A DNA stretch of 64,000 nt from Microcella indica (GCF_013414345.1 NZ_CP058670.1:1488001-1552000); one strand, 5' to 3'; shown: positions 45,291-55,430, counted from the first letter of the stretch. Translations and numbers: made by a program. The notes: a model not told the origin generated them from the sequence alone.

Positions 45291-46307
45291 TCAGCCGACC
45301 CAGAGCGCCCCGCCCACCGTCGCCAGGTAGAGAGTGGGCAGGGCGATTCCCTCGAAGCCGATGCCCTTGCGGTCGCGCACGACCAGGCCCGCGGCGAGCA
45401 CCGCGGTGATGAGGATCGTGCCGCCCAGCAGCACGAGGCTCGCCGGCCCCACGTTGGCGTAGATCGTGCCCTCCAGGTAGAACGCGTCGGCGACGGCGAT
45501 CATGAGCGTGTCGAAGACATTGCCGCCGATGATGCCGCCCACGCCGAGGGTGAGCGCGCCGAGGCGCACGGCCGCGAGCAGCGTGATGAGCTCCGGCAGC
45601 GACGAGATCGCCGTCGTCACCGTGAAGCCGGTCACCGCGCTCGGCCAGCCGGTCGCCGCGATGAGCCCCAGACCGGACTGTCCGATCACCCAGCCGGTGA
45701 CGCCGACGATGACGGCGAGAACGGCGAGCGTCGTCCACAGTCGGCGTGTCGACGACGTGCTGCGGTCTTCGCCGTCGTCGGTGCGGGTGTCGCGCGTCAT
45801 GCGCGGCGACCACATGGGCGCTTCGCGCATCTGCCGCAGCAGCCGCAGGCCGTAGGCGTAGAAAACGGGGATGAGCAGCGTCACCGGGTGGAACCAGCCG
45901 ATCGCGAGGTCGGGCGTCGCGTAGGCGACGATCGGCAGGGCGAGCAGTCCGACGAGGATGAGCGCCTGCAGCAGGTTGTCGAGCGATGCCGCCGCATGCT
46001 CGAGGTTCGCGCGGCGGTAGACGAGGTCGGCGATGGCGAGCCACACCGTTTGAATGGCGACCCCGCCGATCGGGTTGGCGAGAGCGAATTCGGCGTCGCC
46101 GCCGAGGGCTCCCGTGATGGTGGTGAGGATGCCCGGCAGGGAGGTGACCGCGCCGAGGAACAGCGCCCCGGCCACGGCCTCGCCGAGTCCCGTGCGATCG
46201 GCGAGCTCGTCGGCCGTCTTCGCCAGGCGCGTGCCGGCGAAGGCGAGCAGCACGACCGAGGCGGCGAGCCCGATGAGGCTCGGCAGCAGCGGCCAGGTGT
46301 CCGTCAT
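45291..46307 (-). CDS. Ca2+/cation antiporter (CaCA family)
   Basis: 338 residues with two inverted hydrophobic repeats. Repeat 1 has GEAVAGALFLGAVTSLPGILTTITGALGG and repeat 2 has VTTAISSLPELITLLAAVRLGALTLGVGGIIGGNVFDTLMI, matching the alpha-repeats G-x-S-x-P-(E/G) of sodium/calcium exchangers. The first repeat has G in place of the conserved acidic residue (SLPG instead of SLPE), so the ion coupling may be atypical. A hydrophilic loop lies mid-protein (about 165-190). Confidence 0.88.
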   Translation of the reverse strand: MTDTWPLLPSLIGLAASVVLLAFAGTRLAKTADELADRTGLGEAVAGALFLGAVTSLPGILTTITGALGGDAEFALANPIGGVAIQTVWLAIADLVYRRANLEHAAASLDNLLQALILVGLLALPIVAYATPDLAIGWFHPVTLLIPVFYAYGLRLLRQMREAPMWSPRMTRDTRTDDGEDRSTSSTRRLWTTLAVLAVIVGVTGWVIGQSGLGLIAATGWPSAVTGFTVTTAISSLPELITLLAAVRLGALTLGVGGIIGGNVFDTLMIAVADAFYLEGTIYANVGPASLVLLGGTILITAVLAAGLVVRDRKGIGFEGIALPTLYLATVGGALWVG

Positions 46308-46367
46308 CGCTCCACTCTGCCAGCGCCCGACACTCGAGGTCGAGGCCCGCCGGGGCGCTTCACGGGC

Positions 46368-46856
46368 TCAGTGCAGAGTCAGTCGTTCGCGGAGGGCCGG
46401 CCAGCTGGCGGCGAATCCGGGGTGCAGGGGCAGAGCATCCACGTCGTCGAGGGGCACCCAGCGCACGGCGACGCTCTCGGCGTCGGCGACGATGGGGGCG
46501 AAGAGCCGGTCGACGCGCACCGCGACCGTCGTGTACGACCAGAAGCCGATGTCGTAGACGCTCTCGAACAGGAGGCTGACCTCGTCGGGCGGCACCCCGG
46601 CCTCCTCGACGGCTTCGCGCACGGCGGCGTCCTGGGCGGACTCGCCCTGCTTGCGCGCCCCACCGGGCAGGCCCCACGTGTCGCCGTGATGCGACCACGC
46701 CGCGCGATGCTGCAGCAGGATGCCCGCCTCGACGTGCCACGCCAGCAGACCGGCCGCGCCGAAGCGACCCCAGTACTTCGTGCCGTCGGGGCCTTCGACC
46801 CACGCGTCGCCGGGATCGCGCAGGTGCGGCGGCGGCAGCGGAGGTCGATCGGTCAT
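46368..46856 (-). CDS. NUDIX hydrolase
   Basis: 162 residues. GLLAWHVEAGILLQHRAAWSHHGDTWGLPGGARKQGES leads into the Nudix box at about 65-87 (GGARKQGE...REAVEEAG), followed by the typical WVPLDDVDALPLHPGF. The start ATG (46854-46856) has GAGGG 5 nt upstream. It is divergent from a DUF2071 gene with a 91-bp gap. Substrate unknown. Confidence 0.9.
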   Translation of the reverse strand: MTDRPPLPPPHLRDPGDAWVEGPDGTKYWGRFGAAGLLAWHVEAGILLQHRAAWSHHGDTWGLPGGARKQGESAQDAAVREAVEEAGVPPDEVSLLFESVYDIGFWSYTTVAVRVDRLFAPIVADAESVAVRWVPLDDVDALPLHPGFAASWPALRERLTLH

Positions 46857-46947
46857 AGTGCCCTCAGGGTACGCCGCGCCCCTGCAAGACCGCCGCGCAG
46901 GGCCCGGCTCCACCGGCATCCACCGGTGCGGGGGCCATGATGGGGGC

Positions 46948-47691
46948 ATGCTCGACGCACCCGCACCCGACCCCACGTCTCCCCCGCTGCCGGGTCACGC
47001 GATCATCCGCCAGCGCTGGAGCGACTTCGTGTTCCTCCACTGGCGCGTCGACCCGCTGCTCGTCGCTCCCATGCTGCTGCCCGGCACGCGGCCCGACGTG
47101 CACGATGGCAGCGCGTGGGTGGGGCTCATCCCGTTCGTGCTGAGCGACCACGCGTTCCTGCCGCTACCTCCGGTGCCCGGTGCTGGCACGTTCATCGAGA
47201 TCAACGTGCGCACCTACTCGGTCGACGAGCACGGGCAGCGCGGGGTGGTGTTCCGCTCCCTCGACGCTGAGCGGCTGCCCTCCGTCCTCGCCGCGCAGGC
47301 ACTGTTCGGCCTGCCGTACCGCTGGACTCAGGCCGGGATGCGCCTCACCGCCGACACTCTCGAGTACCGCGCGCGACGACGCACCGGCGCTCGACCGCGC
47401 ACCCGCATTCACGCGCGACCCGGCAGCACTCCTGTCGACACGCCGCTCAGCCGCTTCCTCACCGCACGCTGGGGGTTCCACGAGCGCCACCTGGGGCGCA
47501 CGATCTTCGCGCGCAACACGCACGAGCCATGGCCGCTCGTCGACGCGCAGCTGCTGCACCTCGACGACGAGCTGCTCGCCGCCGCCGGGTTCCCCGACCT
47601 CGCGGAGCGCCCGCCCGACTCGGTGCTCGCGACCCCGCTGCGGCACCCCGGCGTCACGACCGAGTTCGCCGCGCCCACGCGCGTCGCGTGA
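46948..47691 (+). CDS. DUF2071 (YqjF-like) protein
   Basis: 247 residues. IIRQRWSDFVFLHWRVDPLLVAPMLLPGTRPDVHDGSAWVGLIPF is the conserved opening of DUF2071/YqjF acetoacetate-decarboxylase-like proteins. FIEINVRTYSVDEHGQRGVVFRSLDAERLPSVLAAQALFGLPYRWTQAGM follows as in homologues. No proven activity. ATG at 46948 chosen because the conserved part starts directly after it. Confidence 0.88.
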   Translation: MLDAPAPDPTSPPLPGHAIIRQRWSDFVFLHWRVDPLLVAPMLLPGTRPDVHDGSAWVGLIPFVLSDHAFLPLPPVPGAGTFIEINVRTYSVDEHGQRGVVFRSLDAERLPSVLAAQALFGLPYRWTQAGMRLTADTLEYRARRRTGARPRTRIHARPGSTPVDTPLSRFLTARWGFHERHLGRTIFARNTHEPWPLVDAQLLHLDDELLAAAGFPDLAERPPDSVLATPLRHPGVTTEFAAPTRVA

Positions 47692-47695
47692 CCAC

Positions 47696-48295
47696 CTACT
47701 CGGGGCGGAACGCGCCCGCGATGGTCGGCGCCACGTCGGGCACGCTCACGACCGTGATCGGGTCGCCTGCACGCACGACGCCCTTGCGCACCACGCGCGC
47801 GTAGGCCCCGAGCCGCCGCGAGTCGGCGAAGCGCTTGACCCAGCCCCGAGCATCCTCGCCACCGACCCAGCGGGCGAACGTCTGGCACGGCGTGCGCGGC
47901 ATCGTCAGCTCGAGCTCCACCGCGTCGGACCCCTCGCCGATGCGCCACCGCTCCCCCACGCGGGCGGCGTTCACGTCGACGCCCTCGACGCGCAGGTTCT
48001 CGCCGAACCAGCCGGGGTGCAGCTCGCGGCCGAGCTCGGCCTGCCAGAAGTCGGCATCGGACTGGCTGTAGAGGTAGACGGCCTTGTCGTGGCCGCCGTG
48101 GTGCTTGCGGTCGACCTGCACGTCGCCGCGCAGGCCGAACTCGCCGACCTTGACCGGCTCGGCGGTCGCGCGCTTGTCGATCGCCGTCACACCGTCGGGG
48201 CCGCCGTAGTCGGGGATGAGCTGGTGGACGACGCACACGGCGGAGACGACGGGGTGCGAGGGGGGATCAGCAACAGCAGGTGTAGCAGGGGGCAT
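47696..48295 (-). CDS. MOSC-domain protein (YiiM-like)
   Basis: 199 residues. AVYLYSQSDADFWQAELGRELHPGWFGENLRVEGVDV is the YiiM/MOSC core, and TMPRTPCQTFARWVGGEDARGWVKRF carries the conserved Cys expected to bind the molybdenum cofactor. MOSC proteins reduce N-hydroxylated compounds or carry sulfur for cofactors. Stand-alone gene, convergent with the DUF2071 gene (gap 4 nt). Confidence 0.9.
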   Translation of the reverse strand: MPPATPAVADPPSHPVVSAVCVVHQLIPDYGGPDGVTAIDKRATAEPVKVGEFGLRGDVQVDRKHHGGHDKAVYLYSQSDADFWQAELGRELHPGWFGENLRVEGVDVNAARVGERWRIGEGSDAVELELTMPRTPCQTFARWVGGEDARGWVKRFADSRRLGAYARVVRKGVVRAGDPITVVSVPDVAPTIAGAFRPE

Positions 48296-48302
48296 GTCGC
48301 CA

Positions 48303-48333
48303 GCCTACGGGTGGGGCGGGCGCACCCGTAGGC
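48303..48333 (-). terminator. Hairpin between der and the MOSC gene
   Basis: GCCTACGGGTG and CACCCGTAGGC form a perfect 11-bp stem with a 9-nt loop, 147 nt downstream of the der stop and 8 nt upstream of the MOSC start. It could end the long pyrG-der side transcript, or sit in the MOSC leader. No T-run follows. Confidence 0.5.
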
Positions 48334-48479
48334 GGGCGCCGGGGAACGAACACGACACCGCGCGCGACCGAACCCGGTTGGCCGCTCGAGCTGTGTGCCT
48401 TGCGGGGCATGTGCCGTGAGAGGCACACTCGCCCAGCGGCAATCCAAGGCCCCGCCGCCGAAGCGCTCACCAACTCTCC

Positions 48480-50042
48480 CTAGCGCTTCCTCTTTTCTCG
48501 GACACGCATGTTCACTTGAATCGGGGTGCCCTCGAAACCCCACACCTCGCGCAGGCGCCGGGTGATGAAGCGGCGGTATTGCGGGTCGAGGAACCCGGTC
48601 GTGAAGAGCACGAACGTCGGCGGTCGCGTCGACGCCTGCGTCGCGAAGAGGATGCGCGGCTGCTTGCCCCCGCGCACCGGGTGAGGATGCTCCGCCGTGA
48701 GCTCGCTGATGAACGCGTTGAGCTTTCCGGTCGGAATACGGGTATCCCACGACTCGAGCGCAAGCTCCAGGCCGGGTACGAGCTTCTCCAGGTGCCGACC
48801 GGTGCGCGCCGACATGTTGATGCGCGGCGCCCACGCCACGTGCGCGAGATCCTGCTCGATCTCGCGCTCCAGGTAGCGGCGGCGCTCGTCGTCGAGCAGA
48901 TCCCACTTGTTGAACGCGAGCACGAGGGCGCGACCCGACTCGAGGACGAGGTCGATGATGCGCACGTCCTGCTCGCTCAGCGGCTCCGTCACGTCGAGCA
49001 GCACGACCGCGACCTCCGCCTTCTCGAGCGCGGCCGCCGTGCGCAGTGACGCGTAGAAGTCGGCACCCTGCTGCAGGTGCACGCGGCGGCGGATGCCGGC
49101 CGTGTCGACGAAGCGCCAGATGCGCCCGCCGAGCTCCACCTGCTCGTCGATCGGGTCTCGGGTCGTGCCCGCGAGCTCGTTGACGACGACGCGCTCTTCG
49201 CGCGCCGCCTTGTTGAGCAGGCTCGACTTGCCCACGTTGGGGCGGCCCAGCAGCGCGACGCGGCGGGGCCCGCCGTACTCCTCCTTCGCGACCGCCGACA
49301 CGCTCGGCAGCACCGTGAGGATGTGGTCGAGCAGGTCGGCGACACCGCGGCCGTGCAGGGCCGAGACGGGCCACGGCTCGCCGAGACCGAGATTCCACAG
49401 CGCGGCGGCCTCCGGCTCCTGGCGCGCATCGTCCACCTTGTTCGCGGCGAGGATGACGGGCTTGTTCGAGCGGCGCAGCATCTTCACGACGAACTCGTCG
49501 GTCGCGGTGGCACCCGTGATGGCGTCGACGACGAAGAGCACAGCATCCGCCAGATCGACCGCGACCTCGGCCTGCGCCGCGACCGACGCGTTGATGCCCG
49601 ACGCGTCGGGCTCCCAACCGCCCGTGTCGACAAGGGTGAAGCGGCGCGTGTTCCACTCCGCCTTGTACGTCACGCGGTCGCGCGTGACACCCGGAGTGTC
49701 CTCCACGACAGCCTCGCGACGGCCGAGAATGCGGTTGACGAGCGCGCTCTTGCCCACGTTGGGGCGGCCCACGATCGCGAGCACCGGCAGGGCCGGCATC
49801 GTGATGATGCCGTCCTCCCCGACGGTCGCGCCCTCGAGCAGGTCGAGGTCGTCGTCGTCGAGGTCGTAGTCGGCGAGGCCTGCGCGCAGAGCCTCAGCGC
49901 GCTTCGCCGCGAGATCCTCATCGAGGTCGGCCAGGCGCGCGGCGACCTCGCCGGCCGCCTCGGGGGCGAGCTCGGGGTAGTCGTCACCCGCGGAGTCGCG
50001 GGCGTCGTCGTCACCGGGGGTGACGGGGGTGGTGTCAGTCAT
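48480..50042 (-). CDS. der: Ribosome-assembly GTPase Der (EngA)
   Basis: 520 residues. Two tandem Era-like G domains: G1 of the first at 91-98 ([25 protein letters not shown]) and of the second [14 protein letters not shown] ([19 protein letters not shown]). A C-terminal KH-like domain ends in basic RVREKRKR. The family is needed for 50S subunit maturation. An acidic extension of about 85 residues precedes the first G domain, common in actinobacteria. The start overlaps cmk by 4 nt. Confidence 0.97.
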   Translation of the reverse strand: MTDTTPVTPGDDDARDSAGDDYPELAPEAAGEVAARLADLDEDLAAKRAEALRAGLADYDLDDDDLDLLEGATVGEDGIITMPALPVLAIVGRPNVGKSALVNRILGRREAVVEDTPGVTRDRVTYKAEWNTRRFTLVDTGGWEPDASGINASVAAQAEVAVDLADAVLFVVDAITGATATDEFVVKMLRRSNKPVILAANKVDDARQEPEAAALWNLGLGEPWPVSALHGRGVADLLDHILTVLPSVSAVAKEEYGGPRRVALLGRPNVGKSSLLNKAAREERVVVNELAGTTRDPIDEQVELGGRIWRFVDTAGIRRRVHLQQGADFYASLRTAAALEKAEVAVVLLDVTEPLSEQDVRIIDLVLESGRALVLAFNKWDLLDDERRRYLEREIEQDLAHVAWAPRINMSARTGRHLEKLVPGLELALESWDTRIPTGKLNAFISELTAEHPHPVRGGKQPRILFATQASTRPPTFVLFTTGFLDPQYRRFITRRLREVWGFEGTPIQVNMRVREKRKR

Positions 50043-50704
50043 GGGGTCCTTGCATGCACGATGTCGAGGAGCGCCAGCACCGTCTGCTCGAAGTCGAGGT
50101 CGGTGGAGTCGAGAGTGGTGACGCCCTCAGCGGCATTCATGAAATCCACCACGCGGGAATCCTGGGCATCCCGCGAGGCCAGCTGCTGCGCGGTCGCCTC
50201 GGCCGACACGGCGCTCAGCTCCGCCGACCTTCTCGCCATTCTAGCCTCTGCACTGGCAGTCAGCAGTACGCGCACGGCGGCGTCGGGCGCGACGACCGTC
50301 GTGATGTCGCGCCCCTCGACGATCACGCCGTCCTTCGGGTTCTCCGCCATGAGCCGACGGAACAGATCGTTGAGCCCCACCCGCACCTCGGGCACGCGCG
50401 CGACGTGGCTCACGACGGCGCTCACGCGCGGCTCGCGGATGTCGCGCGTGATCTCCTCGCCGCCGACGCGCACGAAGTAGTGCTGCGGGTCCATACCGAT
50501 GGAGTAGTCGAAGTCGGCGAGGCGGGCGACCACGGCATCAGCATCCTTGGTGTCGACGCCCTCGTCGAGGCAGTGCCAGGCGAGCGCACGGTAGGCGGCC
50601 CCCGTGTCGAGGTAGGCCCAGCCGAGCCGCAGCGCGGCCTCCCTGCTGACGCTGGACTTGCCGCTGCCGGCGGGGCCGTCGACGGCCACGATGATGTCGC
50701 TCAT
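50039..50704 (-). CDS. cmk: Cytidylate kinase
   Basis: 221 residues. Phosphorylates CMP/dCMP with [43 protein letters not shown] gives the P-loop and NMP-binding start; [15 protein letters not shown] and [11 protein letters not shown] are typical of bacterial Cmk. It lies between tyrA (34-nt gap) and der, the standard actinobacterial order. The longer open frame upstream belongs to tyrA in another frame. Confidence 0.96.
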   Translation of the reverse strand: MSDIIVAVDGPAGSGKSSVSREAALRLGWAYLDTGAAYRALAWHCLDEGVDTKDADAVVARLADFDYSIGMDPQHYFVRVGGEEITRDIREPRVSAVVSHVARVPEVRVGLNDLFRRLMAENPKDGVIVEGRDITTVVAPDAAVRVLLTASAEARMARRSAELSAVSAEATAQQLASRDAQDSRVVDFMNAAEGVTTLDSTDLDFEQTVLALLDIVHARTP

Positions 50705-50738
50705 GGGGTCTCCTTGCAGGGGTTCGGGTCGGTCGGGC

Positions 50739-51857
50739 TCAGCTCGCGCCGGCGATGCGCCAGCCTCGAGACTCGAGCTCGGCGATGAGGCGCTCCTCGG
50801 CCTCGGGCACGATGGAGATCTCGGCGAAGCCGATCGGCGCCCCCGGCGAGTGCTCGAGCCGCAGGTCCTCCATGTTGACGCCGAGCTCGCCGATCTCGGT
50901 GAGCAGGCGCGCCAGCTGACCGGGGGTGTCGTCGACCATGACGACGAGCTGCGCGTACCGGCGGTCCTCGCCGTGCTTGCCGGGGATGCGGGCGACTCCC
51001 GCGTTGCCGGCGCCGAGCAGGTCGGCGAGCGCGCGGCGCGCTCCCGGTGCCTCCGGCTGCTGCAGGGCGGCGATCGCGGCATCGAGGTCGTCGCGCAGCT
51101 CGCTCAGGATGCCCGCCACGGGCGCTGCATTGGCCCCGAGAATCTGCACCCACAGTCCGGGGTCGCTCGAGGCGATGCGCGTCACGTCGCGCACGCCCTG
51201 CCCGGCGAGGTCGACGGCGGCGTTGCTCGCCCCGCGCAGCCGCGCCGCCATGGCGCTCGCGACGAGCTGCGGCACGTGGCTGATGAGGGCGACGGCGCGG
51301 TCGTGGTCCTCGACGCTGAGCTCGATCGGCACGGCGCCGACGTCGAGGATGAGGTCTTCGATCGCTCCCGCCGCGCGGTAGCTGATGCCCTCGTGGCCGG
51401 CGAGAACCCAGGGCCGCCCCACGAAGAGGTCGGCGCGCGCCGAGATGGGCCCGCCTCGCTCACGCCCCGCCATGGGGTGCGTACCGAGGTAGCGGCTCAC
51501 GTCGGCGCCGAGGGCGCGCAGCTCGGCGAGCACGCTGGCCTTGACGCTCGCGACGTCCGTGACGAGAGCCTCGGGATGCGCTTCCAGCTCGGCGGCCACC
51601 GTCGACGCGGTGACGTCGGGCGGCACGGCGACGACGACGAGCGCGGGGCGGTCGCCGGCCGCCGCGGGGCGCCCGGCGCCGTAGTCGACGGCGAGGCGCA
51701 CGGCCGTCGGCGAGAGATCGGCGAGGGCGACGTCGACGCCCTTGGCGGTGACCGCGAGCCCGATGCTCGTGCCGAGCAGGCCAGCCCCGACGATGCGCAC
51801 GTCGCCCTGCAAGCGGCGATCGTGGCCACCAGGCTGGCGCGAGCGCGGCTCGGTCAT
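50739..51857 (-). CDS. tyrA: Prephenate dehydrogenase with C-terminal ACT domain
   Basis: 372 residues. Converts prephenate to 4-hydroxyphenylpyruvate in tyrosine synthesis. [17 protein letters not shown] is the NAD-binding GxGxx[30 protein letters not shown] carries the catalytic His region (HPMAG), and [15 protein letters not shown] the second conserved His. A C-terminal ACT domain ([41 protein letters not shown]) suggests feedback control by tyrosine. Overlaps the rluB stop by 4 nt. Confidence 0.95.
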   Translation of the reverse strand: MTEPRSRQPGGHDRRLQGDVRIVGAGLLGTSIGLAVTAKGVDVALADLSPTAVRLAVDYGAGRPAAAGDRPALVVVAVPPDVTASTVAAELEAHPEALVTDVASVKASVLAELRALGADVSRYLGTHPMAGRERGGPISARADLFVGRPWVLAGHEGISYRAAGAIEDLILDVGAVPIELSVEDHDRAVALISHVPQLVASAMAARLRGASNAAVDLAGQGVRDVTRIASSDPGLWVQILGANAAPVAGILSELRDDLDAAIAALQQPEAPGARRALADLLGAGNAGVARIPGKHGEDRRYAQLVVMVDDTPGQLARLLTEIGELGVNMEDLRLEHSPGAPIGFAEISIVPEAEERLIAELESRGWRIAGAS

Positions 51858-52741
51858 CGGGGTGCTCCGGGGTTCGTGTCGAGAGTGTCGGGGTGGTCGA
51901 CGGTCGCGCGAGCTTCGGCGGCGGCGGCGTCCGTCGCATCCGACCCGCCCCGCGCCGCGCGGCTCAGGGTCAGCAGAGCGCCGCGCTCCACCTTAGTGAG
52001 GTCGCGCACCTCCCCCGCGGCGAGCGTGCCGAGGTGCAGGGGGCCGAAGGAGCGGCGCACGAGCTCGACGACGGGGTGGTCGACAGCGGCGAGCATGCGG
52101 CGCACGATGCGGTTGCGGCCGGAGTGCAGCGTGAGCTCGACCATGCTGTACCCGCCCACGGGGTTGCCGAGCATCCTCGCCGCGTCGGCCGCGATGGGAC
52201 CGTCGTCGAGCTCGATGCCCTCCTTGAGCTTGCGCAGCACGGGCGCCGTCACGCTGCCGCGCACCTTGGCGATGTACGTCTTCTCAACCCCGAACCGCGG
52301 GTGGGCGAGCACGTTGGCCAGCTCGCCGTCGTTCGTGAGCAGCAGCAGCCCGCTCGTCTCGGCGTCGAGACGGCCCACGTTGTAGAGGCGCTCCTCGAAG
52401 CGGTCGGTGTACCGGCGCAGGTCGGGGCGCCCGCTCTCGTCCTTCATGGTGCTCACGACGCCCGTCGGCTTGTTGAGCATGACGTAGCGCTTGGTCGTGT
52501 CGAGCTGGATCGCGACGCCGTCGAGCGCGACCTCGTCGGTAGCGGGGTCGACGCGACGCCCCGGCTCGACGACGGGCTCGCCGTTGACGGTCACCCGGCC
52601 CTGGGCGATGTAGTCCTCGCACACGCGGCGGGAGGCGACACCGGCGGCCGCCATGACCTTCTGGAGGCGCTCCCCCGCAGGCGCATCCGGAGTCGTCGCG
52701 TCTGCGCCCGTCGACTCAGCGCCGGTCGACTCAGCGGACAT
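51854..52741 (-). CDS. rluB: 23S rRNA pseudouridine synthase RluB-type
   Basis: 295 residues. The N-terminal S4 domain (GERLQKVMAAAGVASRRVCEDYIAQGRVTVNGEPV) binds RNA, and the catalytic core has NVGRLDAETSGLLLLTNDGELA with the active-site Asp in GRLDxxTSG. HSGRNRIVRRMLAAVDHPVVELVRRSFGP is the RluB/E/F signature. It overlaps scpB by 11 nt, the usual scpA-scpB-rluB arrangement. Confidence 0.94.
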   Translation of the reverse strand: MSAESTGAESTGADATTPDAPAGERLQKVMAAAGVASRRVCEDYIAQGRVTVNGEPVVEPGRRVDPATDEVALDGVAIQLDTTKRYVMLNKPTGVVSTMKDESGRPDLRRYTDRFEERLYNVGRLDAETSGLLLLTNDGELANVLAHPRFGVEKTYIAKVRGSVTAPVLRKLKEGIELDDGPIAADAARMLGNPVGGYSMVELTLHSGRNRIVRRMLAAVDHPVVELVRRSFGPLHLGTLAAGEVRDLTKVERGALLTLSRAARGGSDATDAAAAEARATVDHPDTLDTNPGAPR

Positions 52742-53387
52742 CGTCGAACCCCGCACTCCCGTCGTCGAGCAGCGGTGAGATCTGGGGCAGCTCGTCGAGC
52801 GAGTTGATGCCGAGCTGCGTGAGCAGCAGGTCGGTCGTCGCGAAGTGGATGGCACCCGTCTCGCTGTCGGTGAAGGCTTCCGTGATGAGCCCGCGCCCGA
52901 GGAGCGTGCGCACGACCGAGTCGACGTTGACGGCGCGGATCGACGCGATCGCTCCGCGGCTGATGGGCTGCTTGTAGGCGATGACGGCGAGCGTCTCGAG
53001 GGCGGCCTGCGAGAGCTTCGACGGGTTCTGCGTCTGCACGTAGTCGCGCACGACGTCGTCGTACTCGCCGCGCACGTAGATGCGCCAGCCTCCGCCGACC
53101 TCGCGCAGCTCGAAGCCGCGCCGCGTCCCCGGCGTGCCCTCCTCGCTCGCCTCGCCGTCGTAGTCGGCGACGAGCGCCGCGATCGCGGCCCGCACGACGC
53201 CGACGGGCCGGCCGAGGGCGCTCGCGAGGCTCACGAGGCTCTGCGGCTCGTCGACGATCATGAGGATCGCCTCGAGGGCGCGCTCCACCTCGATGTGGTC
53301 CGGGATGCCCGGGGCCGGGGTCTCCTCGGCGCCGTTCGGCGCGCTCGCGTCGGCCGTCCCGCTCGTCGTGTCGGTCTCACTGGCCAT
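52731..53387 (-). CDS. scpB: Segregation and condensation protein B
   Basis: 218 residues. Winged-helix subunit of the SMC-ScpAB condensin that compacts chromosomes. IEVERALEAILMIVDEPQSLVSLASALGRPVGVVRAAIAAL and SQAALETLAVIAYKQPISRGAIASIRAVNVDSVVRTLLGRGLI are the two wHTH halves. The start overlaps scpA by 11 nt and the stop overlaps rluB. Confidence 0.95.
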   Translation of the reverse strand: MASETDTTSGTADASAPNGAEETPAPGIPDHIEVERALEAILMIVDEPQSLVSLASALGRPVGVVRAAIAALVADYDGEASEEGTPGTRRGFELREVGGGWRIYVRGEYDDVVRDYVQTQNPSKLSQAALETLAVIAYKQPISRGAIASIRAVNVDSVVRTLLGRGLITEAFTDSETGAIHFATTDLLLTQLGINSLDELPQISPLLDDGSAGFDDVR

Positions 53388-54231
53388 AGTCGGCCCCCAG
53401 GTTCACGAGGTTCTCGTCGCTCCAGTTCTCGGCCGTCCACCGCACGGTGAGCTCGCCGAGCGGCTCGAGCTGCTCGAAGCCGACGGCGGCGTGCCGGTAC
53501 AGCTCGAGCAGGGCGAGGAAGCGCGCGACGATGACGCCCTTGCCCTCGGCGCCCGCGATGAGCTGGCGGAACGACACGGGGTCGCCGCGCCGCAGAAGGG
53601 CGACGACGTGCGCCGCCTGCTCGCGCACGGAGATGAGCGGGGCGTGCAGGTGGTCGAGGCCGACGAGGGGGATCTCGCGCGGCGTGAGGGCGAGCAGCGC
53701 GAGCGCCGCGAAGTCGTCGAGGCTGAGCGTCCACTGCAGCTCGGGCGTGCGCTGCCGGTACTGGTCCTCGAGCCGCACGGAGCGCACGTGGCGGCGGCTC
53801 TCCGCCTCGAACCGCTCGGCGAACCACGCGCTCGCCTCCTTGAAGGCGCGGTACTGCAGCAGTCGCGCGAAGAGCAGGTCGCGCGCTTCGAGCAGGGCGA
53901 CGTCCTCCGCGTCGACGAGCTCGCCCTGGGGCAGGAGGCTCGCGATCTTGAGGTCGAGCAGCGTCACGGCGATGACGAGGAACTCGCTCGCCTCGTCGAG
54001 GTGGTCCTCCGCTTCGAGGGCGCGCAGGTAGGCGAGGAACTCGTCCGTCACGGCGCTGAGGCTCAGCTCGGTGATGTCGCGCTCGCGCTTGGTGATGAGG
54101 CTCAGCAGCAGGTCGAACGGACCGTCGAAGTCGTCGAGGGTGACGCGGAACCCGCGCGGAGCATCCTCGACAGAAGCCTCTGCCGCCGCGACAGCGCCCT
54201 CCGCGACGGTCGGCTCAGGCGACCTGGCCAC
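53377..54231 (-). CDS. scpA: Segregation and condensation protein A
   Basis: 284 residues, GTG start. Kleisin linking SMC heads: FRVTLDDFDGPFDLLLSLITKRERDITELSLSAVTDEFLAYL is the conserved N-terminus, and EASEFLVIAVTLLDLKIASLLP is the helix that binds the SMC neck. An Ala/Glu-rich extension of about 28 residues comes first. The start overlaps the 3' end of parA by 17 nt. Confidence 0.95.
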   Translation of the reverse strand: MARSPEPTVAEGAVAAAEASVEDAPRGFRVTLDDFDGPFDLLLSLITKRERDITELSLSAVTDEFLAYLRALEAEDHLDEASEFLVIAVTLLDLKIASLLPQGELVDAEDVALLEARDLLFARLLQYRAFKEASAWFAERFEAESRRHVRSVRLEDQYRQRTPELQWTLSLDDFAALALLALTPREIPLVGLDHLHAPLISVREQAAHVVALLRRGDPVSFRQLIAGAEGKGVIVARFLALLELYRHAAVGFEQLEPLGELTVRWTAENWSDENLVNLGADYGQ

Positions 54232-55102
54232 GGGCGATCAGCTCTCGAGCCAGCTGGCGGTAGGCGGCGGCGGCCGGGTGGTCGGGGGCGAAGCTCGTGA
54301 TGGGGGCGCCGGCGACGGTCGCGTCGGGGAACTTCACGGTGCGGCCGATGACCGTCTCGAGCACCTTCTCGCCGAACACTTCGACGACGCGCTCGAGCAC
54401 CTCGCGGCTGTGGAGCGTGCGCGCGTCGTACATGGTGGCGAGGATGCCGTCGAGCTGCACGGCGGGGTTGAGGCGGTCGCGCACCTTGTCGATCGTCTCC
54501 ACGAGCAGGGCGACGCCGCGCAGGGCGAAGTACTCGCACTCGAGCGGGATGAGCACGCCGTGCGCCGCCGTGAGCGCGTTGACCGTGAGGAGGCCGAGGC
54601 TCGGCTGGCAGTCGATGAGGATGACGTCGTAGTCGTCGACGACGGGGGCGAGCACGCGGGCGAGGATCTGCTCGCGCGCCACCTCGTTGACGAGGTGCAC
54701 TTCGGCGGCGCTCAGGTCGATGTTGGCCGGGATGAGATCCAGACCCTTGGTCTTGGTCGCCTGGACGGCCTTGCGCGCGTCCTTCTCCTTGCCGAGCAGC
54801 AGGTCGTAGATGGTGACGACGTCGTGGCTCGGCATGCCGAGGCCCGCCGAGAGGGCGCCCTGCGGGTCGAAGTCGATGACGAGGGTGCGGCGGCCGTAGT
54901 CGGCGAGCGCCGCGCCGAGGCTGATGGTCGTCGTCGTCTTGCCGACGCCGCCCTTCTGGTTGCACAGGGCGATGATGCGCGCGGGGCCGTGGCCGCTGAG
55001 CGGCGGCGGCTCGGGCCATTCGCGCAGCGCGCGGCCGGTCGGGCCCTGCACCATGTCGTCGAAGCCCGGCAGTGCCGACTCGTCTGACCTCTCCCCACTC
55101 AT
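54215..55102 (-). CDS. parA: ParA/Soj-family ATPase
   Basis: 295 residues. RIIALCNQKGGVGKTTTTISLGAALADYG is the deviant Walker A, VIDFDPQGALSAGLG is the switch, and VILIDCQPSLGLLTVNAL is Walker B. This Soj-like member is the one next to scpAB, usually distinct from the parAB pair near the origin; no parB is adjacent. First gene of the parA-scpA-scpB-rluB-tyrA-cmk-der run. The ATG at 55100-55102 is chosen over the longer frame because the MSGER start is followed at once by the family-typical acidic region. Confidence 0.93.
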   Translation of the reverse strand: MSGERSDESALPGFDDMVQGPTGRALREWPEPPPLSGHGPARIIALCNQKGGVGKTTTTISLGAALADYGRRTLVIDFDPQGALSAGLGMPSHDVVTIYDLLLGKEKDARKAVQATKTKGLDLIPANIDLSAAEVHLVNEVAREQILARVLAPVVDDYDVILIDCQPSLGLLTVNALTAAHGVLIPLECEYFALRGVALLVETIDKVRDRLNPAVQLDGILATMYDARTLHSREVLERVVEVFGEKVLETVIGRTVKFPDATVAGAPITSFAPDHPAAAAYRQLARELIARGQVA

Positions 55103-55430
55103 AGCGCCCCAGTCTAGTGACCGCGGGCTGTGCCGCCGGGCGGCGCTCCGCACGCGCGTGGTTGACTGCTCGACATCGGCCGAGGAGCTCGCACAGCGCG
55201 CCGGGCAGGCAACCGGGGATGCTCAGCTCGAGGTCGAACGCACCCACCCGCGCGGCGAGCGCCGCGGCCTGCCGCCCGCGTACGAGAAGTCCTCACGCGC
55301 GCCTTCCACAACTTCGGAGTGAGGTGAGTGTCGTTCGCACCCACTCAAGATTGTGGAAGCGTGCCGCGGTCGGGTGGCCGGTGACGCGACGCCTCGGACC
55401 GCGGCTCCCCTGCGTGGTTGACTGATGGAT
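55103..55430. other. Intergenic region upstream of parA
   Basis: A gap of about 330 bp between the divergent parA operon and a frameshifted gene. The CACTAGACT segment about 20 bp before the parA start (complement of 55115-55123) could be a -10 element. The middle holds the palindromic repeat at 55303-55359. No credible coding frame seen. Confidence 0.45.
55303..55359. repeat. Palindromic intergenic repeat, copy 2
   Basis: CTTCCACAA (55303-55311) and TTGTGGAAG (55351-55359) are complementary outer arms. An inner GAGTG/CACTC pair (55326-55330 with 55342-55346) closes on a short loop. The CCACAA and GAGTG pattern parallels the element at 11141-11239. Confidence 0.62.

Noticed and set aside
48393-48428. 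GTGTGCC/GGCACAC inverted repeat as the der terminator
   Set aside because: Only a 7-bp stem with a loop of about 22 nt and no T-run; the 11-bp hairpin at 48303-48333 is the better candidate.
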